Assembly (NCBI GenBank): GCA_964582545.1
Contig: CAZOSB010000012.1
Location: 1 to 62,093 of the forward strand
Direction of reading: 5' to 3'
Origin: JAVVUJ01 sp964582545
GTDB lineage: Bacteria; Bacillota; Clostridia; Peptostreptococcales; Anaerovoracaceae
Length of the DNA stretch: 62,093 nt
A program made the position numbers and the translations under genes. Within the stretch, counting starts at the first letter, position 1. The number at the start of each line of letters is the position of its first letter. Positions 41,308 to 49,197 of the stretch are shown in pieces. The notes below the pieces were generated by a model, which saw nothing but the letters and a program-made list of their open reading frames with translations, did not search any database and had not been told where the DNA came from.

Positions 41308-41323
41308 TGTGATTTACATCACA
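41308..41323. promoter_or_regulatory. Crp/Fnr-type palindrome
   Basis: TGTGATTTACATCACA is a perfect TGTGA-N6-TCACA palindrome with flanking A/T on both sides, the consensus of Crp/Fnr-family sites. It lies 61 bases upstream of the -35 element of the ylxM-ffh promoter and about 70 bases after the preceding gene. No Crp/Fnr-family gene is in the window. Confidence 0.45.
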
Positions 41324-41351
41324 TATATATTTAAAAAAATGATTTGGCTCA

Positions 41352-41381
41352 ACTGTAAACAAAAACACTGTAAACAAAAAC
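41352..41381 (+). repeat. perfect 15-bp tandem repeat upstream of the ylxM promoter
   Basis: ACTGTAAACAAAAAC occurs twice head to tail (41352-41366 and 41367-41381), and the second copy ends two bases before the -35 element. It could be a two-site operator, an A-rich upstream activating element or a simple duplication. Confidence 0.9.
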
Positions 41382-41383
41382 AC

Positions 41384-41412
41384 TTGACACTCATTTTTAT
41401 TTATGTTAAAGT
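41384..41412 (+). promoter_or_regulatory. promoter of ylxM-ffh-rpsP-khpA
   Basis: A consensus TTGACA at 41384-41389 and TAAAGT at 41407-41412 with a 17-base spacer. It is the strongest -35 element seen in the window. It lies about 60 bases from the ylxM start. Confidence 0.8.
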
Positions 41413-41471
41413 AATCAAGGTGTCAAGAAAATTACTTGTCATCAGGTCATTGCCAGAGGGGTGGTGAAGTG

Positions 41472-41828
41472 ATGGAAATTGAAAAGATGAAAGAAATGAG
41501 TATGCTTTTTGATTTTTACGGAAAGTTGCTCAATGAAAAACGATTTGATATATTTAGGTATTATCATGAGGATAATTTGTCTTTAGCCGAAATTTCTGAG
41601 GAGCTTGGCATCAGCAGACAGGGGGTTCACGATTCCCTGAAAAAATCTGAGGGGTTATTAAAGAGCTACGAAGAAAAACTAAAGCTCATAGAAAAATTCT
41701 CTCATCAGGAAAAAGTGATTCATGAGATAAACACTTGCATAGATGAATTAATACTAGAAAACATCAAAGATGAGTTAGTTAAAAAATTATATGACGTTAA
41801 GAAGAGTATAGATAGTCTAATAGATTAA
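41472..41828 (+). CDS. ylxM: YlxM, SRP-operon helix-turn-helix protein
   Basis: A 118-residue DNA-binding-type protein that stimulates or regulates the signal recognition particle pathway in Gram-positive bacteria. The helix-turn-helix is in SLAEISEELGISRQGVHDSL (about residues 37-56), followed by a long charged helix. The ATG at 41472 has GAGGGGTGGTGAAG upstream; the frame is open to 41436. It directly precedes ffh, the invariant order for this family. No zinc or ligand motif is present. Confidence 0.93.
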   Translation: MEIEKMKEMSMLFDFYGKLLNEKRFDIFRYYHEDNLSLAEISEELGISRQGVHDSLKKSEGLLKSYEEKLKLIEKFSHQEKVIHEINTCIDELILENIKDELVKKLYDVKKSIDSLID

Positions 41829-41856
41829 AATATTTTGTTGGATTAAGGTGGTAAGT

Positions 41857-43188
41857 ATGGCATTTGAAGGTCTTTCGGACAAACTGCAAGGAGTATTTAA
41901 GAAGCTGAAGGGTAAGGGGATCCTTACTGAGGTGGACATCAACGAGGCCATGAGAGAAGTAAAGTTGGCCTTGCTTGAGGCTGATGTAAACTTCAAGGTG
42001 GTCAAGCAGTTTGTAGATACAGTTAAAGAGAAATCCCTGGGGTCAGATGTTCTTACGAGTTTGACTCCTGCTCAGCAAGTGGTAAAAATCGTCAACGATG
42101 AGTTGGTAACCCTGATGGGGGGTACCAACAGCAAACTTACCTTTTCACCCAGAGGGTTCACCATCCTATTGATGGCGGGACTTCAGGGAACAGGAAAAAC
42201 CACCACCTGCGGAAAGTTAGCCAGCTATCTAAAGACTTTGGGAAAGAATCCCATGATGGCGGCTTGTGACGTTTATCGTCCAGCGGCTATAGACCAGCTG
42301 GAAATAGTTGGTAAATCCGTAAATGTTCCGGTCTTCACCATGCGTGATTGCAAACAGCCGGAAGTTATTGCGGAAAAAGCTGTGAAGGAAGCAGAGTATA
42401 AAGGCCATGACGTTCTGATTGTGGATACGTCAGGTAGACTTCATATCGACGATGACTTGATGGATGAACTGGTTAGAATCAAACAAGTGATCAAACCCCA
42501 CGAAATTTTGTTGGTGGTAGATGCCATGACAGGTCAGGATGCCGTAAACGCAGCTACTGGATTTAATGAAAAGCTAGGTGTAGATGGCATTATCATGACC
42601 AAGCTGGATGGGGATACCCGAGGTGGGGCAGCGCTTTCCGCCAAAATGGTTACAGGTAAACCCATTAAATTCATGGGTACAGGAGAAAAGTTCGATGCTT
42701 TGGAACCTTTTCATCCGGAGAGAATGGCCTCTAGGATTCTGGGCATGGGAGATATGCTCAGCCTCATTGAAAAGGCTCAGGAAAATTTTGATGATGAAAA
42801 AGCGGCAGAGCTTGAGCGCAAGATGCGCAAAAATGAGTTTACCTTGGAAGATTTTCTGGATCAGATAGGACAAATCAAGAAGATGGGCGGCATAGCCAAG
42901 ATTCTCGATATGATTCCAGGGGTCAGCAACAAGGCTATGAAAGATGTAAATCTAGATAATAGTGAAAAAGAATTTGCTCAGATGGAAGCCATCATCAACT
43001 CCATGACCAAAGAGGAACGCAAAAAGCCGGAGATTTTAAATGCCAGTAGGAGAAAGCGAATTGCGGCAGGATGTGGGCAACCAGTCAGCAAAATCAATGC
43101 AATGATGAAAAAATATGAAGATGCAAAGAAAATGATGAAACAGTTCATGAATTCTCCAAAACATCAAAAAAACCGTCTGTTTCGATAG
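41857..43188 (+). CDS. ffh: signal recognition particle protein Ffh
   Basis: GTPase that binds signal sequences and the 4.5S/scRNA and delivers ribosomes to FtsY. The 443-residue protein has an N domain (about 1-85), a G domain with GLQGTGKTTT (108-117), DTSGR and TKLDGD, and a Met-rich M domain at the C terminus (about 300-443) with repeated Met and SRRKRIAAGCG, the RNA-binding segment. The start at 41857 has AAGGTGG just ahead; the frame opens at 41848. ftsY is not in the window, nor is the scRNA gene. Confidence 0.96.
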   Translation: MAFEGLSDKLQGVFKKLKGKGILTEVDINEAMREVKLALLEADVNFKVVKQFVDTVKEKSLGSDVLTSLTPAQQVVKIVNDELVTLMGGTNSKLTFSPRGFTILLMAGLQGTGKTTTCGKLASYLKTLGKNPMMAACDVYRPAAIDQLEIVGKSVNVPVFTMRDCKQPEVIAEKAVKEAEYKGHDVLIVDTSGRLHIDDDLMDELVRIKQVIKPHEILLVVDAMTGQDAVNAATGFNEKLGVDGIIMTKLDGDTRGGAALSAKMVTGKPIKFMGTGEKFDALEPFHPERMASRILGMGDMLSLIEKAQENFDDEKAAELERKMRKNEFTLEDFLDQIGQIKKMGGIAKILDMIPGVSNKAMKDVNLDNSEKEFAQMEAIINSMTKEERKKPEILNASRRKRIAAGCGQPVSKINAMMKKYEDAKKMMKQFMNSPKHQKNRLFR

Positions 43189-43312
43189 TAATGTTTAAAC
43201 CTAAAAGATAAACTAAACGTAAAAAATAAAAAAACTTATATGATGTCTAAAATTCAGAAACACTGAGTTTAGTATATATTTAGAGCTATTATTAATGAAA
43301 GGAAGTGTTAGA

Positions 43313-43558
43313 ATGGCAGTAAAAATCAGATTAAAGAGAATGGGTGCAAATAAGAAACCTTTTTATAGAGTGGTGGTTGCAGATGCTCGTTCCCCAAGAG
43401 ATGGTAAGTTTATCGAAGAAATCGGTTACTACAATCCATTGACCAATCCTGCTGATGTAAAAATCAATGAAGAAGCAGCAAAAAAATGGATTGCAAATGG
43501 TGCACAACCAACAGAAACTGTAAGAAGCCTTTTCAAGAAATCCGGTATTTTAGAATAA
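43313..43558 (+). CDS. rpsP: 30S ribosomal protein bS16
   Basis: A small-subunit protein of 81 residues, starting MAVKIRLKRMGANKKPFYRVVV and continuing DARSPRDGKFIEEIGYYNP, which is the bS16 signature (fragments: VKIRLKRMG and SPRDGKFIE). It is needed for assembly of the 5' domain of 16S rRNA. The ATG at 43313 follows AAAGGAAG at 43298-43305; upstream in-frame residues are not conserved. It is placed between ffh and khpA, the standard order. Confidence 0.97.
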   Translation: MAVKIRLKRMGANKKPFYRVVVADARSPRDGKFIEEIGYYNPLTNPADVKINEEAAKKWIANGAQPTETVRSLFKKSGILE

Positions 43559-43575
43559 GGAAAGCGGTGATTCGG

Positions 43576-43806
43576 ATGGTAAATCTAGTTGCAGCTATTG
43601 CCAGGTCCTTAGTCGACAACCCTGAGGCAGTAGAAGTAAAAGAGGTAAAGGACAATAATGCTACGATTATTGAGCTGCGTGTGGCACCTGAAGACATGGG
43701 AAAAGTCATTGGAAAGCAGGGAAAAATTGCAAAAGCTATCCGTACTGTTGTGAAAGCGGCAGCTACTAAAAGCAATCAGAAAGTAATTGTAGAAATTATG
43801 CAATAA
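43576..43806 (+). CDS. khpA: KH-domain RNA-binding protein KhpA
   Basis: A 76-residue single type II KH domain. LVAAIARSLVDNPEAV at the start and the RNA-binding loop GKVIGKQGKIAK (G-x-x-G core GKQG) are present. KhpA pairs with KhpB/Jag and affects division and small-RNA biology in Firmicutes. The frame is open to 43486, but homologues begin at MVNLV or close to it, so 43576 is used; a GTG at 43567 is possible. A strong terminator follows at 43820. Confidence 0.94.
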   Translation: MVNLVAAIARSLVDNPEAVEVKEVKDNNATIIELRVAPEDMGKVIGKQGKIAKAIRTVVKAAATKSNQKVIVEIMQ

Positions 43807-43819
43807 CAGAGAAGCTTAT

Positions 43820-43844
43820 GGCACCTTCATTCAGGTGCCTTTTT
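43820..43844 (+). terminator. intrinsic terminator after khpA
   Basis: GGCACC (43820-43825) pairs with GGTGCC (43834-43839), loop of 8, then five T (43840-43844). It lies between khpA and rimM, 61 bases before the rimM start. Either rimM-trmD is transcribed at a lower level by readthrough or it has a promoter in the gap (CCATGCATTGACTCC contains TTGACT near 43857). Confidence 0.85.
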
Positions 43845-43905
43845 CATCCCATGCATTGACTCCCCGCGAACAAAATATTTTAAATGAAATGAAAATTAGG
43901 TGGAA

Positions 43906-44403
43906 ATGGAAAGAATAAATATTGGAAAAATAGTGAACGTAGTAGGGCTGAAAGGTGAGGTTAGAGTTTACCATTTCACGGACTACAAGGAACGATTTGA
44001 AGAAATAGATGAAATTTATGTTGAGGATGTATTATATACCATAGAAAATGTCCGATACATGAAGGATATGGTCATACTCAAGTTATCTGGAATTGAGGAT
44101 AGAACCCAAGGTGAAGCAGTAAAAAATAAAATGCTGTACCTGAAAGAGCAAGATGTGAGAGTTTTGCCTGAGGATACGTATTACATTCGGGATTTGGTGG
44201 GGATGACCGTGGTAGATGAGGAAAATCAATCCTTAGGAACTTTGACTCGCGTATTGCAGAACAGCGCACAGGATTTATATGAGATAGAACTGAAGTCCGG
44301 CAAAAAATTTCTTTTACCGGCAGTGGGAGAATTCGTTTTAAATGTTAACCCACAGACACGAACCATAACGGTTAAAATTTTAGAAGGTTTGGTAGAGCTT
44401 TAA
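43906..44403 (+). CDS. rimM: ribosome maturation factor RimM
   Basis: Assists 30S head assembly by binding uS19. The 165-residue protein has an N-terminal RimM beta-barrel (INIGKIVNVVGLKGEVRVYH at the start, in which GLKGEVRV is diagnostic) and a C-terminal PRC barrel (about 90-165, with YYIRDLVGMTVV). The ATG at 43906 is chosen; a GTG at 43900 would begin inside the AGGTGG ribosome site. trmD follows 12 bases later, the usual pairing. Confidence 0.93.
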   Translation: MERINIGKIVNVVGLKGEVRVYHFTDYKERFEEIDEIYVEDVLYTIENVRYMKDMVILKLSGIEDRTQGEAVKNKMLYLKEQDVRVLPEDTYYIRDLVGMTVVDEENQSLGTLTRVLQNSAQDLYEIELKSGKKFLLPAVGEFVLNVNPQTRTITVKILEGLVEL

Positions 44404-44415
44404 ACGGAGGGAACT

Positions 44416-45150
44416 GTGATCATTAATATTTTAACCATCTTTCCCAATATGTTTAATCCCATTGTGGAAGAGAGCCTTTTAGGCAAAGCTGTGGGAAAGG
44501 GGACGTTGGACATTCGAATTACGGATATTCGTCAACACACCTTGGATAAGCATCGTAAGACAGACGATTACCCCTTTGGAGGCGGTGCAGGCATGCTGAT
44601 GACTGCAGAACCTATCTTTAATGCCATGAACTCCATTGAAGGGAAGGGCAAGAGAGCCATTTATCTCTCCCCCCGAGGAAAACATCTCGACCAAAACTTT
44701 ATCATGGAAGCGGCAAAGGAAGAAGAACTTATTTTGCTGTGTGGACATTATGAGGGTGTGGATCAGAGGGTACTGGACTATTGGAATATGGAAGAGGTGT
44801 CCATAGGGGACTATATTTTAACCGGGGGAGAACTACCAGCTATGATTTTTATTGATGCCGTGGCTAGGTTTGTGCCGGAAGTAATCGGAAATGCGGAGGC
44901 ACACAAGGAAGAATCCGTATATTCGGGGCTTTTGGAGTATCCACAATATACCAAACCCAGGGTATATGAGGGCCTGGAAGTGCCGGAAGTTTTGGTATCG
45001 GGAAACCACAAGCTCATTCATCTCTGGCAATTTGAGAAATCCTTGGAATTGACAAAAGAGAGGCGTCCGGATCTATTTGAGAAATTTGTCAGCTCGCCTC
45101 CATCCTTAACCAAAGAGGAACTGAAAATTCTCCAAAGATATACCTTATAA
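44416..45150 (+). CDS. trmD: tRNA (guanine37-N1)-methyltransferase TrmD
   Basis: Methylates G37 next to the anticodon to prevent frameshifts. The 244-residue SPOUT protein has the trefoil-knot motifs LTIFPNMF at the start, YPFGGGAGMLM near 52-62, LCGHYEGVDQRV and SIGDYILTGGELPA with the SAM-binding loop. The start is GTG at 44416 with CGGAGGGA at 44405-44412. rplS, which follows trmD in most bacteria, is absent here; an A+T-rich gap follows instead. Confidence 0.96.
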   Translation: MIINILTIFPNMFNPIVEESLLGKAVGKGTLDIRITDIRQHTLDKHRKTDDYPFGGGAGMLMTAEPIFNAMNSIEGKGKRAIYLSPRGKHLDQNFIMEAAKEEELILLCGHYEGVDQRVLDYWNMEEVSIGDYILTGGELPAMIFIDAVARFVPEVIGNAEAHKEESVYSGLLEYPQYTKPRVYEGLEVPEVLVSGNHKLIHLWQFEKSLELTKERRPDLFEKFVSSPPSLTKEELKILQRYTL

Positions 45151-45210
45151 AAGTCGATTTACACAATAAAAATTAAAGATTTTTTAAACATAAAGCCATA
45201 ATATATCATA

Positions 45211-45290
45211 GATTTAAAAATATTTAAATCTAAAATTTGACATGATAATAATATTTATAATTTTGAAGTTTAAAAAAAAGTTTTTTAAAC
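45211..45290. repeat. two A+T inverted repeats downstream of trmD
   Basis: GATTTAAA-AATA-TTTAAATC at 45211-45230 and GTTTAAAAAA-AAG-TTTTTTAAAC at 45268-45290 are perfect inverted repeats in a gap that is almost entirely A and T. No frame with a ribosome site is present before 45359. They may act as weak terminators or as an operator for the HD gene. Confidence 0.5.
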
Positions 45291-45358
45291 AGATAGTTTT
45301 TTAGTTTTAAAAATTTTTATTTTTAATGAATGTAAAGTATAGAAATAAGGTGAACAAT

Positions 45359-45877
45359 ATGAAGATAAATGAATACGGTGATGAAGAACTCACAATGTCT
45401 TATAATGAGGAAGGAATCCCCTCTGAGGAGGAGTGTTTGGAAATTCTATCTCAATACGGCACTCCTAAACACGTCATAGCTCATTGTTTGGCTGTAAAAA
45501 ACAGAGCGGTAGAATTGTGGGAGAAACTCCGTCACAAAGGAATCACTTTAAACCTGAAATTAATTAAAGCAGCTGCTCTATTGCACGATATTGCGAAAAC
45601 GGAAAAAGATCATGCACAAGTGGGAGCTAACGTTATAAAATCCATGGGTTATAAAGCGGTAGCGGACATCGTGGAGGTACACATGCACCTTAAAGATTTT
45701 GATGGTACTATAGATGAAAAAGCTCTGGTATATATTGCGGATAAATTAGTGATTGGAGATAAAAAATGTACGTTGGAAGATCGATATTTTGATGCGATCA
45801 AAAATCACCCAGAAAAATTAGGACTAATTAATAGTCGAACAGAAGAAGCGGAAAAAGTTTTGAGTAAATTTGATTAA
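45359..45877 (+). CDS. HD-domain phosphohydrolase
   Basis: A 172-residue metal-dependent HD protein. Ligands and catalytic residues are visible: His42 in VIAHCLAV, the HD pair in ALLHDIAKTE (His76, Asp77), His85 and a later Asp in IADKLVIG. It resembles the HDIG subgroup of small nucleotide or phosphate hydrolases. The substrate is not known. A catalytic role in nucleotide pools, tRNA or second-messenger turnover could be imagined, but none is shown. The ATG at 45359 follows AAGGTG at 45347-45352; an ATG at 45326 lacks a ribosome site. Confidence 0.75.
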   Translation: MKINEYGDEELTMSYNEEGIPSEEECLEILSQYGTPKHVIAHCLAVKNRAVELWEKLRHKGITLNLKLIKAAALLHDIAKTEKDHAQVGANVIKSMGYKAVADIVEVHMHLKDFDGTIDEKALVYIADKLVIGDKKCTLEDRYFDAIKNHPEKLGLINSRTEEAEKVLSKFD

Positions 45878-45999
45878 TTTTTTCTTTTTTATGCTTATTT
45901 GTTGTATCTGAATATAAAAACTATAATTTTATAATATGAATTGGTCACATCTTATCGAATTTCAGAATATTTAAATAAATTATCAATCTAACTCTTTTG

Positions 46000-46028
46000 T
46001 TGCAATCCTTACCCCCATAGTTTATAAT
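46000..46028 (+). promoter_or_regulatory. promoter of the yggS-sepF division cluster
   Basis: TTGCAA at 46000-46005 and a consensus TATAAT at 46023-46028 with a 17-base spacer. The first gene starts 30 bases later at 46059. It probably drives the run through lspA and rluD. Confidence 0.75.
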
Positions 46029-46058
46029 GAAATCATTAGAAATAAATGGGGGAAATGA

Positions 46059-47036
46059 ATGAAAAAAAATAAAATAGTGTTAGCTATTTTCTTTGCCCTT
46101 ACTGTTTCATTATTTTTTATTACTTCGGCAGCACCTAACTTGACAGGGGCATTGAAAAAAACTGAGGTGTTACAATATGGAGGTTTACAGGTCTCCGATC
46201 AGGTAACTTGCTATTTGGTAAGAGAGGAATCCGTGTATTTGGCAGGCAGAGCCGGACAGATACAGTATTACATAGAAGAAGGGCAGCAGCTGAGGGGTGG
46301 CGTTCGAGTATTGACGGTAAGTCCCAACTCAGCGGCGGATGGGACAAGCCAGTTTTCAGATTTGATGAAATACTCTCAGGATAAGAATATTCCTTTTGGC
46401 ACTGTGAGCCAAAACAACGTGACGGAATTTAATGGCGCAATAAGCTACTATTTAGATGGCTTTGAATCCATAGTAACGCCTGAAACCATGAGCACCATAT
46501 CAAAAGAAGAGCTGGAAAGCTATAACTATAAGACTGTAAATGTAGTGAGAGATAATACAGTAACGGGAGATCCATTATATAAGATCATTGATGATAACAT
46601 CTGGTACATTCTTTATTGGATTGATGCAGGGAATATTTCAAAGTATGAAATTGACAAAGACGTTTGGGTTAACTTGCCATTAGGGCAGGTTAAGGGCAAA
46701 GTATATCAGATATTAGACGATGGAAAACAATGGAGAGTATTGTTGAAATTCAACAGATACTATGAGGACTTTGCACAACTTAGAAAATTAAATGCGGATG
46801 TTATCACATCAGATAATAAAGGACTTATCGTGAGAAATGAGAGCATTACGGCAGAAAGTGGAATGGCTGGAGTTATGGTAAAGGACGTAGCCGGTAAGTT
46901 TAAATTTAAGCCCATCAAAGTTCTGTCCACCAATGGAGAGTATTCACTCATCCAGGTTTCACAATTTGAAACAGAGGATGGAAAAACGGTAGATACGGTA
47001 AATGCATACGATGAGATTTTAATCAGGCCTAATTAA
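46059..47036 (+). CDS. HlyD-like membrane protein of the SepF cluster
   Basis: A 325-residue protein with an N-terminal signal anchor (about 5-26) and an extracellular part. The N-terminal half resembles a barrel-sandwich/biotinyl-lipoyl-like fold (VYLAGRAGQIQYYIEEGQQLRGG, core GQIQYYIEEGQ), as in HlyD adaptors. There is no partner ABC or MFS exporter gene nearby. In Clostridia a gene of this kind commonly precedes yggS and sepF, so a division or envelope function is inferred. A GGGGG ribosome site precedes the ATG at 46059. Confidence 0.7.
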   Translation: MKKNKIVLAIFFALTVSLFFITSAAPNLTGALKKTEVLQYGGLQVSDQVTCYLVREESVYLAGRAGQIQYYIEEGQQLRGGVRVLTVSPNSAADGTSQFSDLMKYSQDKNIPFGTVSQNNVTEFNGAISYYLDGFESIVTPETMSTISKEELESYNYKTVNVVRDNTVTGDPLYKIIDDNIWYILYWIDAGNISKYEIDKDVWVNLPLGQVKGKVYQILDDGKQWRVLLKFNRYYEDFAQLRKLNADVITSDNKGLIVRNESITAESGMAGVMVKDVAGKFKFKPIKVLSTNGEYSLIQVSQFETEDGKTVDTVNAYDEILIRPN

Positions 47037-47048
47037 AGGAGATTAGAT

Positions 47049-47717
47049 ATGAATTATATCAAAGAAAATATTGAAGAAATCAATAAAATAAAAGGTAATG
47101 ATGTGCTTTTAGTAGCGGTGACAAAAACCAGAAGTGCTGAGGAGATTAATCAAGCCATAGATGCAGGAATTACGGATATTGGAGAGAACAAAGTACAGGA
47201 AATATTGGACAAGTACTCCTTGGTAAAACCAGTCAAATGGCATTTAATCGGGCATCTTCAGACCAATAAGGTCAAATATATCATAGACAAGGTGTCTCTT
47301 ATCCACTCTGTAGATTCTTTTCGGCTTGCTGAAGAGATTAACAAACGAGCAGAGGCCAATAATTTGACCATGGATATCTTAATTCAAGTCAACATTGCGG
47401 AAGAAGAGAGCAAGTTCGGAATTCATGAAGATGAGACAGAGGATTTAATTCGGCAAATTTTAGATAAATGTGAAAATATCAGAATCAAAGGGTTAATGTG
47501 CATTGCACCCTTTGAGGAAAACCCGGAGGATGTGAGACCGTATTTCAGAGGGATCAAGCAGTATTATGATAAATTTGCTGCTATTTCACACGAGAGACTG
47601 GATTTCCAGTACTTATCTATGGGCATGTCCCACGATTTCCAAGTGGCTATGGAAGAAGGTGCAAATTTGATTCGTGTAGGGACATCTATATTCGGGCAAA
47701 GGAACTATGCCAAATAA
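47049..47717 (+). CDS. yggS: PLP homeostasis protein YggS/YlmE
   Basis: PLP-binding carrier protein (alanine-racemase N-terminal fold) that buffers free pyridoxal phosphate. The 222-residue protein has the PLP Lys26 in LVAVTKTRS, GENKVQE, HLIGHLQTNKVKY and MGMSHDFQVAMEEG, which binds the phosphate. It has no C-terminal racemase domain. yggS, sepF and yggT are adjacent here as in most Firmicutes. The AGGAG ribosome site is at 47037-47041. Confidence 0.95.
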   Translation: MNYIKENIEEINKIKGNDVLLVAVTKTRSAEEINQAIDAGITDIGENKVQEILDKYSLVKPVKWHLIGHLQTNKVKYIIDKVSLIHSVDSFRLAEEINKRAEANNLTMDILIQVNIAEEESKFGIHEDETEDLIRQILDKCENIRIKGLMCIAPFEENPEDVRPYFRGIKQYYDKFAAISHERLDFQYLSMGMSHDFQVAMEEGANLIRVGTSIFGQRNYAK

Positions 47718-47761
47718 AAGAAAATATAGACAAAATTTAAATAGAAATTAGGAGGTTTCAA

Positions 47762-48268
47762 ATGGGCGATGGATTTTTTGGAAAGCTGAAAGTACTGATG
47801 GGTATAGAGGAAGTGGAAGATGAGGAGGACGAAGAGGAAGAGGTGGTAAAGAAACCTGCTGAAACTAGAAATTCCTATGCTCCCGCCAATAAAATAGAAA
47901 GTAGAGAGGTTATGGGAAAGGATCGAGATGTGAGAACCGCTGTTCCACCACAGACAGGAAAGCTTGCGCCAGCAACCAGTCAGTTTAAAATGGTTGTCAT
48001 TGAGCCAAAAGGCTTTGAAGAATGCCCTAAGTTAGTGGACAGTTTAAAAGCCAAAAAGCCGATTATAATTAACTTGGAAAAAATTGATCCGGATGTAGCT
48101 AGAAAGATGTTTGACTTCCTGAGCGGTGCTACATATGCGTTGAATGGCAATGTGCAGAAGGTTGCAAATAATATTTTCATCTTTGCACCTGCCAATGTGG
48201 ATGTAAGTGCTAATATTGATCATAAATCCATTGATTTTAATCCAGGCTCAAAAAGTCCTTGGAAGTAG
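47762..48268 (+). CDS. sepF: cell division protein SepF
   Basis: Membrane-binding protein that aligns FtsZ filaments at the septum. The 168-residue protein has an N-terminal amphipathic membrane-targeting segment (MGDGFFGKLKVLMGI), a very acidic linker (about 17-30, mostly Glu and Asp), and a C-terminal SepF domain (about 75-160) with VVIEPKGFEE and the hydrophobic core of the dimer. The AGGAGG ribosome site is at 47750-47755. It sits among yggS, yggT and divIVA, which confirms the assignment. FtsZ is not in the window. Confidence 0.95.
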   Translation: MGDGFFGKLKVLMGIEEVEDEEDEEEEVVKKPAETRNSYAPANKIESREVMGKDRDVRTAVPPQTGKLAPATSQFKMVVIEPKGFEECPKLVDSLKAKKPIIINLEKIDPDVARKMFDFLSGATYALNGNVQKVANNIFIFAPANVDVSANIDHKSIDFNPGSKSPWK

Positions 48269-48283
48269 GGAGGTAAGGAAGGA

Positions 48284-48556
48284 ATGACCATATTAGGAGT
48301 GGCCATCTATAGGTTTTGTCAAATTATTATTTGGCTTATTTTGGCAAGGGCCATCATGAGCTGGTTTATTCGAGTACCTTCAGGACCGGCATACAATATC
48401 TATAAAAATCTTAGCCAGCTGACAGAAATTATCATTGCTCCATGCAGAAATTTGCTTGAGCGTATGGGTCTGCAATCGGGACCTATTGATTTTGCACCTA
48501 TGGTTGCTATCTTGTTGATTTGGCTGATTCAAAGTGTAGCTATAAGCATACTATAG
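48284..48556 (+). CDS. yggT: YggT family membrane protein
   Basis: A 90-residue two-helix membrane protein. Helices are visible near residues 8-27 and 66-88, with the conserved ARAIMSWF and PCRNLLERM between them. YggT proteins are associated with cell division and osmotic tolerance, but their mode of action is not known. It is part of the sepF-divIVA cluster. Ribosome site GGGAGGTAAGG upstream. Confidence 0.88.
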   Translation: MTILGVAIYRFCQIIIWLILARAIMSWFIRVPSGPAYNIYKNLSQLTEIIIAPCRNLLERMGLQSGPIDFAPMVAILLIWLIQSVAISIL

Positions 48557-48585
48557 TTACGTTTTCATAGAATAAGAGGTGAAGG

Positions 48586-49176
48586 ATGATTACGCCATTA
48601 GATATTCAAAACAAAGAGTTTGCAAAGGCCGTAAGAGGATATAAAGAAGAAGAGGTGGACAGCTTTTTAGATCTTGTAACCTTGGATTTTGAAAAACTTT
48701 TGGAAGAGAATAAACGTTTAAAGGAAAACGTTCGGAAATTATCTGAGGATTTAAACCGTTACCAAAAATCAGAAGGTGCCGTATTAGATACACTGGAAGC
48801 TGCGAAAGGGCTGATGCGTGATATTTCCTCCAGTGCGGAAAAGCGAGCTGAGATTTTATTAAAAAATGCAGAGTTAGATGCGCAGGTCATTCAGAGGGAA
48901 GCAAAAGAGTCTGTAGAGAGGCTGACGGAGGAGGCTCATGCCTTAAAGCATAAGTTAAAGAATTTTAAAAGTAAGTACAAGAGCTTTTTAGAGGAAGAGT
49001 TAAGCTCTTTAGATAGCCTTGGAATTGAGCTATTTTTAAAATTGGATTCTGAAGAAAATAAAATTTTTTCGGATACAAAATTAATGGATGAAAGTTTAGC
49101 TATTTCAAAGCGGAAACGAAATACGGGAAACTCAGATATTCGGAAAACCATATCAAATTTAAAAATAGGAGAGTAA
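48586..49176 (+). CDS. divIVA: DivIVA-domain protein
   Basis: A 196-residue polar/septal scaffold protein. The N-terminal DivIVA domain (about 1-60) has MITPLDIQNKEFAKAVRGY and EEEVDSFLDLV, which bind curved membrane. A long coiled coil follows (about 60-150) and then a basic tail. It recruits other proteins to poles and septa. Compared with Bacillus DivIVA (164 residues) the coiled coil is slightly longer. It starts 30 bases after yggT with AGAGGTGAAGG ahead. Confidence 0.9.
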   Translation: MITPLDIQNKEFAKAVRGYKEEEVDSFLDLVTLDFEKLLEENKRLKENVRKLSEDLNRYQKSEGAVLDTLEAAKGLMRDISSSAEKRAEILLKNAELDAQVIQREAKESVERLTEEAHALKHKLKNFKSKYKSFLEEELSSLDSLGIELFLKLDSEENKIFSDTKLMDESLAISKRKRNTGNSDIRKTISNLKIGE

Positions 49177-49197
49177 GTATCGACTTACAATAGGAGC

